DNA from: Caballeronia catudaia
GTDB taxonomy: Bacteria; Pseudomonadota; Gammaproteobacteria; Burkholderiales; Burkholderiaceae
Reading direction: 5' to 3'
DNA: 64,000 nt
Assembly: GCF_001544755.2 (NCBI RefSeq)
Contig: NZ_FCOF02000001.1
Span: 124,001-188,000 of the forward strand
The position numbers and the translations under genes are program-made. Below, piece after piece: positions 9,511 through 19,248 of the stretch (position 1 is its first letter; each line of letters begins with the position of its first letter). The notes below the pieces were generated by a model, which did no database searches, was not told the origin of the DNA, and saw only the letters and a program-made list of their open reading frames with translations.

Positions 9511-10386
9511 ATGAATCCGTCGGCCACCATCGCGCTCGATGAGAGCACGCATCACAGCCTGAACCGCCGCGCGTCGCCGCGCGGGGTTCCGTCATCGTCG
9601 CCGGACCATGCCGGCGCGTCGTTCGTCTCACCCTATTCCGCATTGATCGACGCCAAGCTCAAAGGCGATCGTCAGATTCAGCGCCTTACCGCGCGGGTGC
9701 AGGAACTTGCCGCGCTGCTCGCCGCGACGGAAGAGCGCGCGCGCCAGTCGCTGGCGCAGGATCTCCACGACAACACTGGCGCCGCGCTCACCGTCGCCAA
9801 TCTCGCGCTCGCGCGCGCCGAACACTGGCTGCCGGCGGACGCCCCCGCCGCCATAGGCGACGCGCTGCATCAGGCGCGCGCCGCACTCGCGGACGTCTGT
9901 GAGACGAGTCATCGAATCGTCGAAGGGCTGCAAACCCCCGCATTCGACGCGAACTTCGCCGCGACGCTCGCCGACTGGATCGCGAGTTTCGGCGCCCGCA
10001 CGGCGATTTCCGTCGATTTTTGCTGCCCAGACGATCCGCGCCTCGAACGACTGTCGCACGACATGTCGCTCGCTCTCTTTCGCGTCATGCAGGAAGCGCT
10101 CGGCAACGTCGCGCGCCACGCGCAGGCCGCGCGCGCGAGCGTGGCCGTGTCAGTCGACGCGCAAGCCGTGACGCTCATCGTCGAGGACGACGGCGTCGGC
10201 ATCAGCGCGGCGGCGCGTCGCAAGAGCGGGCGCTTCGGCCTGGCCGGCATGCGCGCGCGCTGCGAGGCGCTCGGCGGCAACTTGCGCGTCGCCGGGGCGA
10301 AACCCGTCGGAACCGCCGTGCGCGCGCGTCTGCCGTGGACGGCGGCGCGTCCCGGCCTGTTCGCGCTCAGCGTGGTCAACGCCTGA
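9511..10386 (+). CDS. Sensor histidine kinase (NarL-type partner, HisKA_3)
   Basis: A 291-residue kinase without transmembrane helices, so probably cytosolic. After a coiled-coil segment comes the HisKA_3 phospho-acceptor box EERARQSLAQDLHDNTG (His about residue 86). The HATPase_c domain shows the N-box MQEALGNVARHA, the G1 box VEDDGVGI and the G2 box GRFGLAGMRAR. No sensor domain is recognisable, so the input signal is unknown. It is followed after 11 bp by its response regulator. Confidence 0.88.
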   Translation: MNPSATIALDESTHHSLNRRASPRGVPSSSPDHAGASFVSPYSALIDAKLKGDRQIQRLTARVQELAALLAATEERARQSLAQDLHDNTGAALTVANLALARAEHWLPADAPAAIGDALHQARAALADVCETSHRIVEGLQTPAFDANFAATLADWIASFGARTAISVDFCCPDDPRLERLSHDMSLALFRVMQEALGNVARHAQAARASVAVSVDAQAVTLIVEDDGVGISAAARRKSGRFGLAGMRARCEALGGNLRVAGAKPVGTAVRARLPWTAARPGLFALSVVNA

Positions 10387-10397
10387 GACCGCCCGCG

Positions 10398-11051
10398 ATG
10401 CTCAAGGTCCTGCTCGCCGACGATCACGCCATCGTGCGACGCGGCGTCGCGCAATTGCTGCTGGAACGTGGCGTGGCGTCGGCCGTGTCGGAAGCGGAAA
10501 ACGGCGTGCAGGCGATCGCGCTGGCTGCGCGCCATTCGCACGACGTCGCGATGCTCGACATCTCGTTGCCGGACGTCAACGGCATTGATCTGCTGAAGCG
10601 CATCAAGCGCGAGACGCCGCGCCTGCCTGTTTTGATGTTTTCGATGTATCGCGAGGATCAATACGCCGTGCGCGCGTTGAAGGCGGGCGCGTCGGGCTAT
10701 GTCTCGAAGACGGCGGACCCGGCGGTGATGATCGGCGCGATTCAGCAAGTCGCGGCGGGCCGCAAATATGTGAGCCCCGCAATGGCCGAAGCGCTCGCGA
10801 CCTACGTGTCGCTCGACAGCGACCGCATGCCGCACGAAAAGCTCTCGGACCGCGAATATCAGACCCTCTGCATGCTCGCTTCGGGAAAGCGGCTGACCGA
10901 CATCGCGCTGGCTTTATCTCTTTCGGTTAAAACGGTGAGCGTTTATCGCGCGCGGTTGTTGGAGAAAATGAAGCTCGCCAACAACGCCGAGCTGACGTTC
11001 TATGTGATGAGCAACCGTCTCGTCGACATGAATCCCGCCATCGCTGGCTGA
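10398..11051 (+). CDS. Response regulator, NarL/FixJ family
   Basis: 217 residues: a receiver domain (acidic pair DDH at 9-10, phospho-acceptor Asp near residue 54 in AMLDISLPD, Lys in GYVSKTADP) followed by a LuxR-type HTH (LSDREYQTLCMLASGKRLTDIALALSLSVKTVSVYRARLLEKMKL in outline). The ATG at 10398 directly follows the kinase gene, so the two form a cognate pair. Target genes are unknown; the amino-acid permease downstream is a candidate by position only. Confidence 0.92.
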   Translation: MLKVLLADDHAIVRRGVAQLLLERGVASAVSEAENGVQAIALAARHSHDVAMLDISLPDVNGIDLLKRIKRETPRLPVLMFSMYREDQYAVRALKAGASGYVSKTADPAVMIGAIQQVAAGRKYVSPAMAEALATYVSLDSDRMPHEKLSDREYQTLCMLASGKRLTDIALALSLSVKTVSVYRARLLEKMKLANNAELTFYVMSNRLVDMNPAIAG

Positions 11052-11208
11052 CATTTATCTCACGCAAGATAAATCGGGTGGTTGGTAAAAAAACATCGCA
11101 ATTCTGCGTTGCAAGTCCTGATCTTAGGCACTCTCTGAGTCTCCGATAAAATGTCGGGTTTTCCCGCATCAAGGGGCGCCCGCGCGCGCCAGAAGGAGAC
11201 TCATCGCA

Positions 11209-12651
11209 ATGTCGTTGTTCCGCAAGAAAAACATCGAGCACATGCTGGCCGGCGCGCACAGCACGTCGCTCAAGAAGACGCTCGGCGCCCTCGATCTCAC
11301 GTTCCTGGGTATCGGCGCCATCATCGGCACGGGCATTTTCGTGCTGACCGGAACCGGCGCCGTGCAGGCCGGCCCGGCGCTCATGATTTCGTTCATCGTC
11401 GCGGCGATCGCGTGCTGCTTCGCCGCCCTCGCCTACGCCGAATTCTCATCGACGATTCCGGTCGCCGGCTCCATCTACACCTATTCGTACGCGACGCTCG
11501 GCGAGCTCGCCGCTTGGATCATCGGCTGGGATCTGATGCTCGAATACGGGCTTGCGACCTCCGCCGTGTCGGTCGGCTGGTCGGGCTATCTGCAATCGCT
11601 GCTGGCCGGCTTCGGCATTTCGCTGCCGACCGCGCTCACCGCCGCGCCCGGCGCGCTGCCTGGCCACGTCACCTTCTTCAATCTGCCGGCCTTTCTCGTG
11701 ATGATGGCGGTCACGTCGCTGCTCTCGGTCGGCGTGAAGGAATCGACGCGCGTGAACAACATCATGGTCGCGATCAAGGTGACCGTCGTGGTGCTCGTCA
11801 TCGCAGTGGGCGTGTTCCACGTCAAGCCGGCCAACTGGCACCCGTTCATGCCCAATGGCTGGTCGGGCGTGTTCGGCGCGGCGGCGGTGATGTTCTTCGC
11901 GTTCATCGGTTTCGATTCGGTTTCGTCGGCGGCGGAGGAAGTGAAGAATCCGAAGCGCGATCTGCCCATCGGCATCATTTCGTCGCTCGCGGTGTGCGCG
12001 GTGCTGTACGTGGCGGTCGCGGCGGTCGTGACGGGCATCGTGCCGTCCGCGCAATTCGCGAACAATCCGCATCCGGTGTCGTTCGCGCTGCAAGTCGCGG
12101 GGCAGAACTGGGTCGCCGGCTTCATCGATCTCGGCGCAGTGCTCGGCATGCTCACCGTGATTCTCGTGATGAGCTACGGCCAGACGCGCATCATCTATGC
12201 GATGTCGCGCGACGGCCTCCTGCCCGCGCGGCTTTCGAAGGTGCATCCGCGCTTCTCGACGCCGTTCCTCACGACATGGCTCGTCGGCATCTTCTTCGGA
12301 CTGATCGGCGCGCTGGTGCCGCTCAACGTGCTCGCCGAGCTGATCAACATCGGCACGCTCGCCGCGTTCTCGATGGTCTCCATCGCGGTGCTTATCCTGC
12401 GCCGCACGCATCCCGACCTGCCGCGCGCGTTCCGCTGCCCGGGCGTGCCCGTCGTGCCGATCCTGGCGGTGGCGTCATGCCTGTTCCTGATGATCAATCT
12501 CCAGCCGATGACGTGGATCGCGTTCGCGGTGTGGCTCGTTATCGGCCTCGCGATCTACTTCATGTATTCGCGCCGCAACTCGGTGCTCGGGCGCGCACCG
12601 CTCGAAGCGCCTCGGGCCGCCGCGCAGAAGCGCGAAACCGTGACGCACTGA
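11209..12651 (+). CDS. APC-family amino acid permease (cationic type)
   Basis: A 480-residue inner-membrane transporter with about twelve helices. The first helix carries the APC substrate-binding motif GIGAIIGTGIFVLTG; EVKNPKRDLPIGI and MSYGQTRIIYAMSRDGLLP are the loop signatures of the CAT/YfnA branch. This branch usually carries cationic or broad-range amino acids, but the exact substrate cannot be read. An AGAAGGAGA ribosome-binding site precedes the ATG. A GC-rich hairpin follows the gene. Confidence 0.88.
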   Translation: MSLFRKKNIEHMLAGAHSTSLKKTLGALDLTFLGIGAIIGTGIFVLTGTGAVQAGPALMISFIVAAIACCFAALAYAEFSSTIPVAGSIYTYSYATLGELAAWIIGWDLMLEYGLATSAVSVGWSGYLQSLLAGFGISLPTALTAAPGALPGHVTFFNLPAFLVMMAVTSLLSVGVKESTRVNNIMVAIKVTVVVLVIAVGVFHVKPANWHPFMPNGWSGVFGAAAVMFFAFIGFDSVSSAAEEVKNPKRDLPIGIISSLAVCAVLYVAVAAVVTGIVPSAQFANNPHPVSFALQVAGQNWVAGFIDLGAVLGMLTVILVMSYGQTRIIYAMSRDGLLPARLSKVHPRFSTPFLTTWLVGIFFGLIGALVPLNVLAELINIGTLAAFSMVSIAVLILRRTHPDLPRAFRCPGVPVVPILAVASCLFLMINLQPMTWIAFAVWLVIGLAIYFMYSRRNSVLGRAPLEAPRAAAQKRETVTH

Positions 12652-12679
12652 GCGCATTCGTCCTCGCGTAATTCACGTG

Positions 12680-12710
12680 AAAGCGCCGCCCGAGAGGCGG
12701 CGCTTTGCTT
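12680..12710 (+). terminator. Probable terminator after the permease gene
   Basis: AAAGCGCCGCC-cgaga-GGCGGCGCTTT, an 11-bp stem followed by a short, interrupted T-run. Confidence 0.7.
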
Positions 12711-12899
12711 TTCCGGCGCGTGCCGCGCGACGCTCACGGCGCGAATTTGGGACGGGCGTTCGACGGATGGCGAGGCCTTCCGATTTGTGTTTTACTCATT
12801 GTCACAAACACATAACACCCAACCCAGCTGAACGCTCACGCGGAGTCAAGGCAGGTGCATCGGCGTGAAGCTGGTTCGTCCTCACCAGGAGACAGTGAA

Positions 12900-13376
12900 A
12901 TGGCGCTTAGCATCAGCCTGACGGTCAATGGGAAACCTGTGACCGCCACCGTCGAACCGCATCTTCTGCTTGTCCAGTTTCTCCGCGATCAACTCAGGCT
13001 CACCGGCACGCATATCGGTTGCGACACCGCGCAGTGCGGCGCGTGCACGGTTCATCTGGACGGCCGCGCGATCAAATCGTGCAACATGCTCGCCGCGCAA
13101 GCCGATGGCATGCACGTGACGACCATCGAAGGCATGGCGAAGGACGGCCAGCTTCATCCGATGCAGGCGGCCTTCAAGGAGTGTCACGGCCTGCAATGCG
13201 GCTTCTGCACGCCGGGTATGGTGATGAGCGCGAGCGCGCTGGCCGCGCAATCGTCCGATCTCACTGAAGAAGAAGTGCGCGAGCAGCTCGACGGCAATCT
13301 GTGCCGCTGCACGGGCTATCACAACATCGTCAAGGCGGTTCTCCAGGGCGCGCAGGCCATGAAAGCCGGCGCCTGA
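12900..13376 (+). CDS. coxS: Molybdenum hydroxylase small subunit, 2Fe-2S (CoxS-like)
   Basis: A 158-residue iron-sulfur subunit. The N-terminal plant-type cluster is ligated by [16 protein letters not shown], and the second cluster by [11 protein letters not shown] and [11 protein letters not shown], the two-cluster layout of the xanthine-oxidase family. The ATG at 12900 has AGGAGA nine bases upstream. It is the first gene of a co-directional cluster (small, large, FAD subunits). The usual order in CO dehydrogenase clusters is M-S-L; here it is S-L-M, as often seen in form II-type loci. Confidence 0.93.
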   Translation: MALSISLTVNGKPVTATVEPHLLLVQFLRDQLRLTGTHIGCDTAQCGACTVHLDGRAIKSCNMLAAQADGMHVTTIEGMAKDGQLHPMQAAFKECHGLQCGFCTPGMVMSASALAAQSSDLTEEEVREQLDGNLCRCTGYHNIVKAVLQGAQAMKAGA

Positions 13377-13431
13377 TCCCAAGCCGAACTTCTTCTCAAA
13401 CCGAAGTGTCGCGCCTAAACGGGAGACCGCG

Positions 13432-15813
13432 ATGAATGCCCCTGAGCAACAGAAATTGATCGGCGCCGGCGTCAAGCGCAAGGAAGACTATCGCTTCCTG
13501 ACGGGCGCGGGCCAGTACACTGACGACGTCGTCCTGCCGCAGCAAAGCTACGGCGTATTCCTGCGTTCGCCGCACGCGCACGCGAAGATCAAACGTATCG
13601 ATACCGAAGCGGCCACGAAGTCGCCCGGCGTGATCGGCATCTTCACCGGCAAGGATCTCGCGGGCGAGAACGTCGGCGGCCTGCCGTGCGGCTGGCTGAT
13701 CCACAGCATCGACGGCTCGCCGATGCACGAGCCGCCGCATCCCGTCATCGCGCACGACAAGGTGCTGCACGTGGGCGATCAGGTGGCGCTGGTCGTCGCG
13801 GAATCGGTGAAGGAAGCGAAAGACGCGGTCGAACTCATCGAGGTCGATTACGACGAACTGCCCGCAACGGTCGATACCGGCACCGCGTCGGACGCCGGCC
13901 GGCCGCTCGTGCACGACAGCGTGCCGAACAATGTCTGCTTCAACTGGGGTCACGGCGACAAGGCCGCGACCGACGCCGCGTTCGCGCAGGCCGCGCACGT
14001 GACGACGCTCGATATCGTCAATCAGCGCATGGTGCCGAACGCGATCGAGCCGCGCGCGGTGAATGCGAGCTTTTCGAAGCACGACGACAGCTACACGGTC
14101 TACGTGTCGAACCAGAACCCGCACGTCGAGCGCCTGCTGATGGCGGCGTTCGTGCTGTCGCTGCCGGAATCGAAACTGCGCGTGATCGCGCCGGACGTGG
14201 GCGGCGGCTTCGGCTCGAAGATTTTTCTGTATGCGGAAGATGTCGCGCTGACGTGGGCGTCGAAGAAAGTCGGGCGGCCGATCAAGTGGACGGCCGAGCG
14301 CTCCGAGGCGTTTCTCTCCGACGCGCACGGCCGCGATCACGTCACGAAAGCGGAACTCGCGCTCGACAAGGACGGCAAGTTCATCGGCATGCGCGTGCAC
14401 ACGACGGCGAACATGGGCGCGTATCTGTCGACGTTCGCATCGTCGATTCCGACCGTGCTCTACGCGACGCTGCTCGCGGGCCAGTACGCGACGCCCGCGA
14501 TCTACGCCGAAGTGAAAGCCGTGTTCACGAATACCGTCCCCGTGGATGCGTATCGCGGCGCGGGACGGCCGGAAGCGACATACGTCGTCGAACGTCTGGT
14601 GGAAACGGCGGCGCGCGAGATGAACATCGATCCGGTCGAGTTGAGGCGGCGCAACTTCATCCGCCAGTTTCCGTACGCGACGCCGGTCGGTCTCACCTAC
14701 GACACCGGCGATTACGACACGATCCTGAACCGCGCTCTGGAGTTGGCTGACGTCGCGGGTTTCAAACAGCGACGCGAAGAATCAAAGCAAAAAGGCAAGC
14801 TGCGCGGCATCGGCTACTCGTGCTACATCGAGGCGTGCGGGCTCGCGCCGTCGAACGTGGCGGGCGCGCTGGGCGCGCGTGCGGGCCTCTTCGAAGCGGG
14901 CGAAGTGCGCGTGCATCCAACCGGCTCCGTCACCGTGTTCACCGGCTCGCACAGTCACGGGCAAGGCCACGAGACGACGTTCGCGCAAGTGGTCGCGGAC
15001 CGGCTGGGCGTGTCGATCGAGAACGTCGAGATCATTCACGGCGATACCGGACGCATTCCGTTCGGCATGGGCACGTACGGCTCGCGGTCGATATCGGTGG
15101 GCGGTTCCGCGATCATGAAGGCGCTCGACAAGGTCGAAGCGAAGGCGAAGAAAATCGCCGCGCATCTGCTCGAAGCGTCGGCGGAAGATATCGAGTTCAC
15201 AAACGGCGTGTTTCGCGTGAAGGGCACGGACCGCACGAAGACTTTCGTCGATGTCTCACTCGCCGCATACGTGCCGCACAACTTTCCGCTCGACCAGATG
15301 GAGCCGGGCCTCAACGAAAACGCGTTCTACGATCCGGCCAACTTCACGTATCCGTCGGGCGCGTATGTGTGCGAAGTCGAAGTCGATCAGGACACGGGCG
15401 AGACGCGCATCCAGAAGTTCACGGCGGTCGATGACTTCGGCAACGTGATCAATCCGATGATCGTCGAAGGGCAAGTGCACGGCGGCCTGGGGCAGGGCAT
15501 CGGCCAGGCGATGCTCGAACGCTGCGTCTACGACGACAGCACCGGCCAGTTGCTTTCCGGCTCGTTCATGGATTACGCGATGCCGCACGCGATCGACCTG
15601 CCGAGCTTCACCGTGGAGACCGCGAAGGGCACGCCCTGCACGCACAACCCGCTCGGCGTGAAGGGCTGCGGCGAAGCGGGCGCGATCGGCTCGCCGCCCG
15701 CGGTCATCAACGCGATTCTCGACGCGCTCAGCCCCCTCGGCGTGAAGGACTTGCAGATGCCCGCGACGCCACATCGCGTCTGGACCGCGATGCACAACGC
15801 CCAGCACGCCTGA
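13432..15813 (+). CDS. coxL: Molybdenum hydroxylase large subunit, form II CoxL-like
   Basis: A 793-residue catalytic subunit carrying Mo-pterin cytosine dinucleotide. The active-site loop near residue 373 reads AYRGAGR, the form II signature, not AYxCSFR of genuine (form I) CO dehydrogenase. [21 protein letters not shown] and [12 protein letters not shown] (with the catalytic Glu) are present. Form II enzymes have uncertain substrates; CO oxidation is doubtful and an aldehyde or heterocycle is possible. It is 55 bp after the small subunit. Confidence 0.93.
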   Translation: MNAPEQQKLIGAGVKRKEDYRFLTGAGQYTDDVVLPQQSYGVFLRSPHAHAKIKRIDTEAATKSPGVIGIFTGKDLAGENVGGLPCGWLIHSIDGSPMHEPPHPVIAHDKVLHVGDQVALVVAESVKEAKDAVELIEVDYDELPATVDTGTASDAGRPLVHDSVPNNVCFNWGHGDKAATDAAFAQAAHVTTLDIVNQRMVPNAIEPRAVNASFSKHDDSYTVYVSNQNPHVERLLMAAFVLSLPESKLRVIAPDVGGGFGSKIFLYAEDVALTWASKKVGRPIKWTAERSEAFLSDAHGRDHVTKAELALDKDGKFIGMRVHTTANMGAYLSTFASSIPTVLYATLLAGQYATPAIYAEVKAVFTNTVPVDAYRGAGRPEATYVVERLVETAAREMNIDPVELRRRNFIRQFPYATPVGLTYDTGDYDTILNRALELADVAGFKQRREESKQKGKLRGIGYSCYIEACGLAPSNVAGALGARAGLFEAGEVRVHPTGSVTVFTGSHSHGQGHETTFAQVVADRLGVSIENVEIIHGDTGRIPFGMGTYGSRSISVGGSAIMKALDKVEAKAKKIAAHLLEASAEDIEFTNGVFRVKGTDRTKTFVDVSLAAYVPHNFPLDQMEPGLNENAFYDPANFTYPSGAYVCEVEVDQDTGETRIQKFTAVDDFGNVINPMIVEGQVHGGLGQGIGQAMLERCVYDDSTGQLLSGSFMDYAMPHAIDLPSFTVETAKGTPCTHNPLGVKGCGEAGAIGSPPAVINAILDALSPLGVKDLQMPATPHRVWTAMHNAQHA

Positions 15814-15825
15814 GGAGACAACGCC

Positions 15826-16632
15826 ATGTACTCATTCGATTTTCAGAAGGCCGACGAAGCAAAAGCGGCCGTCGCGGCGTTGAGCGCGAACGGCGACGCC
15901 AAATTCCTCGCCGGCGGCCAGAGCCTCTTGCCGACGATGCGCCTGCGCCTCGCGCAGCCATCGGCGCTGATCGACGTGACGCGCATCGCGTCGATGAAGG
16001 GCATCGCGCTCGATGGCGGCAAGCTCACGATCGGCGGCGCGATGTGTCATGCGGAAGTCGCGGCGAATGCCGACGTGAAGAAAGCGCTGCCGGGCCTCGC
16101 GGACCTCGCGAGCCGCATCGGCGACCGACAGGTGCGCGAGCGCGGCACGATCGGCGGCTCGCTCGCCAACGACGATCCCGCGGCGTGCTATCCCTCCGCC
16201 GTGCTCGCGCTGAACGCGACGGTCGTCACGGACCGAAGGCGCATCGCCGCGGACGATTTTTTCATCGACATGTATCAGACCGCGCTCGAACCCGATGAGC
16301 TGATCACCGCCGTCGAGTTTCCGCTCGCCGAGCGCGCGGGCTACGAGAAGTTTCGCAATCCCGCGTCGCACTTCGCGCTGGTTGGCGTGTTCGTCGCGAA
16401 GTTCAAGGACGGCGTGCGCGTCGCGGTGACGGGCGCGGCGTCGTCGGTGTTCCGTGCGGCGGAGCTGGAGGCGGCGTTGTCGAAGGACTTTTCGGTCGCA
16501 TCGGCGCGCGGCGTGACGATAAAGCCCGACGAACTGAACGAGGACATGCACGCGAGCGCCGTGTATCGCGCGCATCTGATTCCGGTGCTCGCGGGCCGCG
16601 CGATCGAGCGCGCGATGTCGTTTCCGGCGTGA
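15826..16632 (+). CDS. coxM: Molybdenum hydroxylase FAD-binding subunit (CoxM-like)
   Basis: A 268-residue FAD subunit relaying electrons from the Fe-S subunit. The two FAD motifs of the family appear as AGGQSLLP (residues about 30-37) and TIGGSLANDDP. It begins 12 bp after coxL, and its TGA overlaps the next gene's ATG (TGATG), indicating translational coupling. Confidence 0.93.
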   Translation: MYSFDFQKADEAKAAVAALSANGDAKFLAGGQSLLPTMRLRLAQPSALIDVTRIASMKGIALDGGKLTIGGAMCHAEVAANADVKKALPGLADLASRIGDRQVRERGTIGGSLANDDPAACYPSAVLALNATVVTDRRRIAADDFFIDMYQTALEPDELITAVEFPLAERAGYEKFRNPASHFALVGVFVAKFKDGVRVAVTGAASSVFRAAELEAALSKDFSVASARGVTIKPDELNEDMHASAVYRAHLIPVLAGRAIERAMSFPA

Positions 16633-17525
16633 TGCAGGGCGAGCCCGCTTCCATCGACGAGACGCTCGCGCGCTTGCGCGAGCATCAGTACTTCGCGAAC
16701 CGCGAGCTCGCGACGGCGCTCTTTCTCGCGCTGAAGATGCAGCGGCCGCTCTTTCTCGAAGGCGAGCCGGGCGTCGGCAAGACCGAGCTCGCGAAGGCGG
16801 CGGCGGGCTTGTGCGGCACGACGCTCTTGCGCCTGCAATGTTACGAAGGGCTCGATACCGCGAGCGCGCTATACGAGTGGGACTATCCGCGGCAGATCAT
16901 GGCGCTGCGGCTTGCGGAAGCGTCGGGGGACACGCCGTCGAACGATTCGCTGTACCGCGGCGAGTTTCTGCTGAAGCGTCCGCTGCTCCAGGCGCTGCTG
17001 CCCGATCCCGCGAATCCCGATGCGCGCCGCGTCCTGCTGATCGACGAAATCGACCGCGCCGACGAGCCGTTCGAAGCGTTCCTGCTCGAATTGCTCTCCG
17101 ACTTTCAGGTGTCGATTCCGGAGTACGGCACGGTGCGCGCGAAGACGCCGCCGCTCGTCGTGATGACATCGAACCGCACGCGCGAAGTCCACGACGCGTT
17201 GAAGCGGCGTTGTCTCTATCAGTGGATCGGCTATCCGGAACGCGATGTCGAGCTGGCGATCGTCGCTGCCCGCGCGCCGGAGGCGGGAAGTGCGTTGCAG
17301 GCGAGAGCGGTCGCGTTCGTGCATCAGTTGCGCACGCTGGATCTGTTCAAGGCGCCGGGCGTCGCGGAGACGATCGACTGGTGCCGTGCGCTGGCGGCGT
17401 TGTCGGTGTCGGAGCTCGATCCGCAATCGGTGCAGGACACGCTCGGCGTGCTGCTGAAGTATCAGGACGATCTCGCGCGCATGGACGCCGACACGCTCGC
17501 GCGATGCCTTGCCGCTGCGCCATGA
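16632..17525 (+). CDS. coxD: MoxR-family AAA ATPase (CoxD-like)
   Basis: A 297-residue AAA+ ATPase with Walker A GEPGVGKTEL and Walker B VLLIDEIDRADEPFEAFLLE, then sensor 1 VVMTSNRTRE. In CO-dehydrogenase systems CoxD is a chaperone used for maturation of the Mo/Cu active site. A GTG at 16629 is an alternative start; the ATG at 16632 overlaps the coxM stop. Its own stop overlaps the next start (ATGA), so it pairs with the VWA protein, the usual MoxR-VWA couple. Confidence 0.9.
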   Translation: MQGEPASIDETLARLREHQYFANRELATALFLALKMQRPLFLEGEPGVGKTELAKAAAGLCGTTLLRLQCYEGLDTASALYEWDYPRQIMALRLAEASGDTPSNDSLYRGEFLLKRPLLQALLPDPANPDARRVLLIDEIDRADEPFEAFLLELLSDFQVSIPEYGTVRAKTPPLVVMTSNRTREVHDALKRRCLYQWIGYPERDVELAIVAARAPEAGSALQARAVAFVHQLRTLDLFKAPGVAETIDWCRALAALSVSELDPQSVQDTLGVLLKYQDDLARMDADTLARCLAAAP

Positions 17526-18706
17526 CGATGGAACCGTTCGCCCGCAATGTCGTGCATTTCGTTCGCTTGCTGCGCGGCGCGGGGCTCGGCATGTCGCCGG
17601 CGCATGCGGTCGATGCGCTCGACGCGCTGCGTCACGTCGATCTGAACCGCCGCGACGATGTTCGCGCGACGCTCGCCTGTCTGCTCGTGCACGCCAGCGA
17701 CGAGCGCGATATCTTCGACGCGGCCTTCGATCTCTTCTGGCGCGATCCCGACTGGGAAGGCAAGCTGCGCGCGCTGCTCTTGCCGAAGGTGACGAGCGGC
17801 ATGCCGCCGCCAAAGCGCAACAACCGTCTCGCCGATGCGCTCGCCGCGCACGCGGCGCAATCGCAAACGCCGGCGCCCGAATCGAAGCCGGAAGAGGCTC
17901 ACGCGCGCATCACGTTCAGCGCGCAGGAACGCCTGAGCCATCGCGACTTCGACACGCTCAGCGCCGACGAATGGCGCACGCTGCGGCATCAGATTCGCGC
18001 GCATCGGCTGCCGCTCGCCACCGAGCCGACGCGCAGACTGAAGGCCGCATCGCGCGGCACGCACGCCGATCTCAAAGCGAGCGCGCGCCACGCGGTGCGC
18101 TCGGGCGGCGACTGGACCGTGTGGAAGTATCGCGCGGCGGTCGAGCGCAGACCGCCGCTCGTGCTGCTGCTCGACATTTCGGGATCGATGAGCGCGTACT
18201 CGCGCGCCGTGCTCTATTTCTGCCACGCGCTGTTGCAGTCGCGCGAACGCCTGCAGGTATTCCTGTTCGGCACGCGCCTGACCAACGCGACGCGCGCGCT
18301 GCGCGAACGCGATCCCGATGTCGCGATCGCCACGCTCGGGCAAAACGTCGCCGACTGGTCGGGCGGCACGCGCATTGGAGCTGCGCTCGCGGAGTTCAAT
18401 CGACGCTGGGCGCGCCGCGTGCTCGCCGGCCGGGCGACGGTGCTGCTCGTCACCGATGGCCTGGATCACGAAGCCATCGACGTGCTCGATGCCGAAATGC
18501 AGCGGCTCAGGCGCTTCGCGCATCGGCTCGTGTGGCTCAATCCGCTGCTGCGCTTCGCCGATTTCACGCCGCGCGCGCGAGGCGTGCGCGCGATCCTGCC
18601 GCACGTCGATGCGATGCTCGCGGCGCATAACCTCGACAGCCTGTCCGCCGTCGGGCCCGAACTGGCCGCGCTGTCACGGCACACTGGAGACACGAGATGG
18701 AACTGA
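17522..18706 (+). CDS. coxE: VWA-domain protein (CoxE-like)
   Basis: A 394-residue protein with a C-terminal von Willebrand A domain; the MIDAS motif is DISGSMSAYS near residue 217, with TLGQNVADWSGGTRIG following. CoxE-type proteins work with the MoxR ATPase encoded directly upstream in maturing the large subunit. The start at 17522 (ATGACGATGG) overlaps the coxD stop; a second ATG six bases on is possible. Its 3' end overlaps coxG by 10 bp. Confidence 0.88.
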   Translation: MTMEPFARNVVHFVRLLRGAGLGMSPAHAVDALDALRHVDLNRRDDVRATLACLLVHASDERDIFDAAFDLFWRDPDWEGKLRALLLPKVTSGMPPPKRNNRLADALAAHAAQSQTPAPESKPEEAHARITFSAQERLSHRDFDTLSADEWRTLRHQIRAHRLPLATEPTRRLKAASRGTHADLKASARHAVRSGGDWTVWKYRAAVERRPPLVLLLDISGSMSAYSRAVLYFCHALLQSRERLQVFLFGTRLTNATRALRERDPDVAIATLGQNVADWSGGTRIGAALAEFNRRWARRVLAGRATVLLVTDGLDHEAIDVLDAEMQRLRRFAHRLVWLNPLLRFADFTPRARGVRAILPHVDAMLAAHNLDSLSAVGPELAALSRHTGDTRWN

Positions 18707-19248
18707 CCGAAACTCACACCTTGCCGGTGCCGCAGGCGCGCGCGTGGGAAGCGCTCAACGACACGTCGATCCTGAAGGCCTGCATTCCCGGCTGCGACAG
18801 CATCGACGCGGACGGCGAGAACGCGTACAACGTCGCGATGACGGCGGCGGTCGGCCCAGTCAAGGCGCGCTTCAAGGGAAGAATGGAGCTCACGAACATC
18901 GACGCTCCGCATACCTATACGATCGTGTTCGAAGGGCAGGGCGGCGCGGCGGGCTTCAGCAAGGGCAGCGCGACCGTGAACCTCGAACCGGGCGACGAAG
19001 CCGACACCACGACGCTCAGCTACACCGCGAACGCGCAAGTGGGCGGCAAGCTCGCGCAGATCGGCTCGCGGCTCGTCGACGGCGCAGCGCGTAAGATTGC
19101 AGGAGAATTTTTCAAGCGGTTCAGCGCGCAGTTGCATGGCGGTGAGGCCGCGCCGGAATCGCAGGACTCGTCCGCAGAAGGGGAAAACGGCGGCGAGAAA
19201 GAAGAGAAAGGAAAGAAATCATGGACAGCGTGGATCTCGAAGTCCTGA
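18697..19248 (+). CDS. coxG: CoxG-like SRPBCC protein
   Basis: A 183-residue protein of the SRPBCC/CoxG family (MELTETHTLPVPQARAWEAL, KACIPGCDSI). CoxG is reported to tether the Mo enzyme to the membrane or deliver quinone. The family domain covers about residues 1-150; the tail is Glu/Lys-rich (GENGGEKEEKGKKS). Both ends overlap neighbouring genes, so it is part of the same transcript. Confidence 0.88.
   Translation: MELTETHTLPVPQARAWEALNDTSILKACIPGCDSIDADGENAYNVAMTAAVGPVKARFKGRMELTNIDAPHTYTIVFEGQGGAAGFSKGSATVNLEPGDEADTTTLSYTANAQVGGKLAQIGSRLVDGAARKIAGEFFKRFSAQLHGGEAAPESQDSSAEGENGGEKEEKGKKSWTAWISKS

Noticed and set aside
13432-15813. Genuine (form I) CO dehydrogenase
   Set aside because: The active-site loop is AYRGAGR, not the Cys-containing AYxCSFR needed for the Mo-Cu site.
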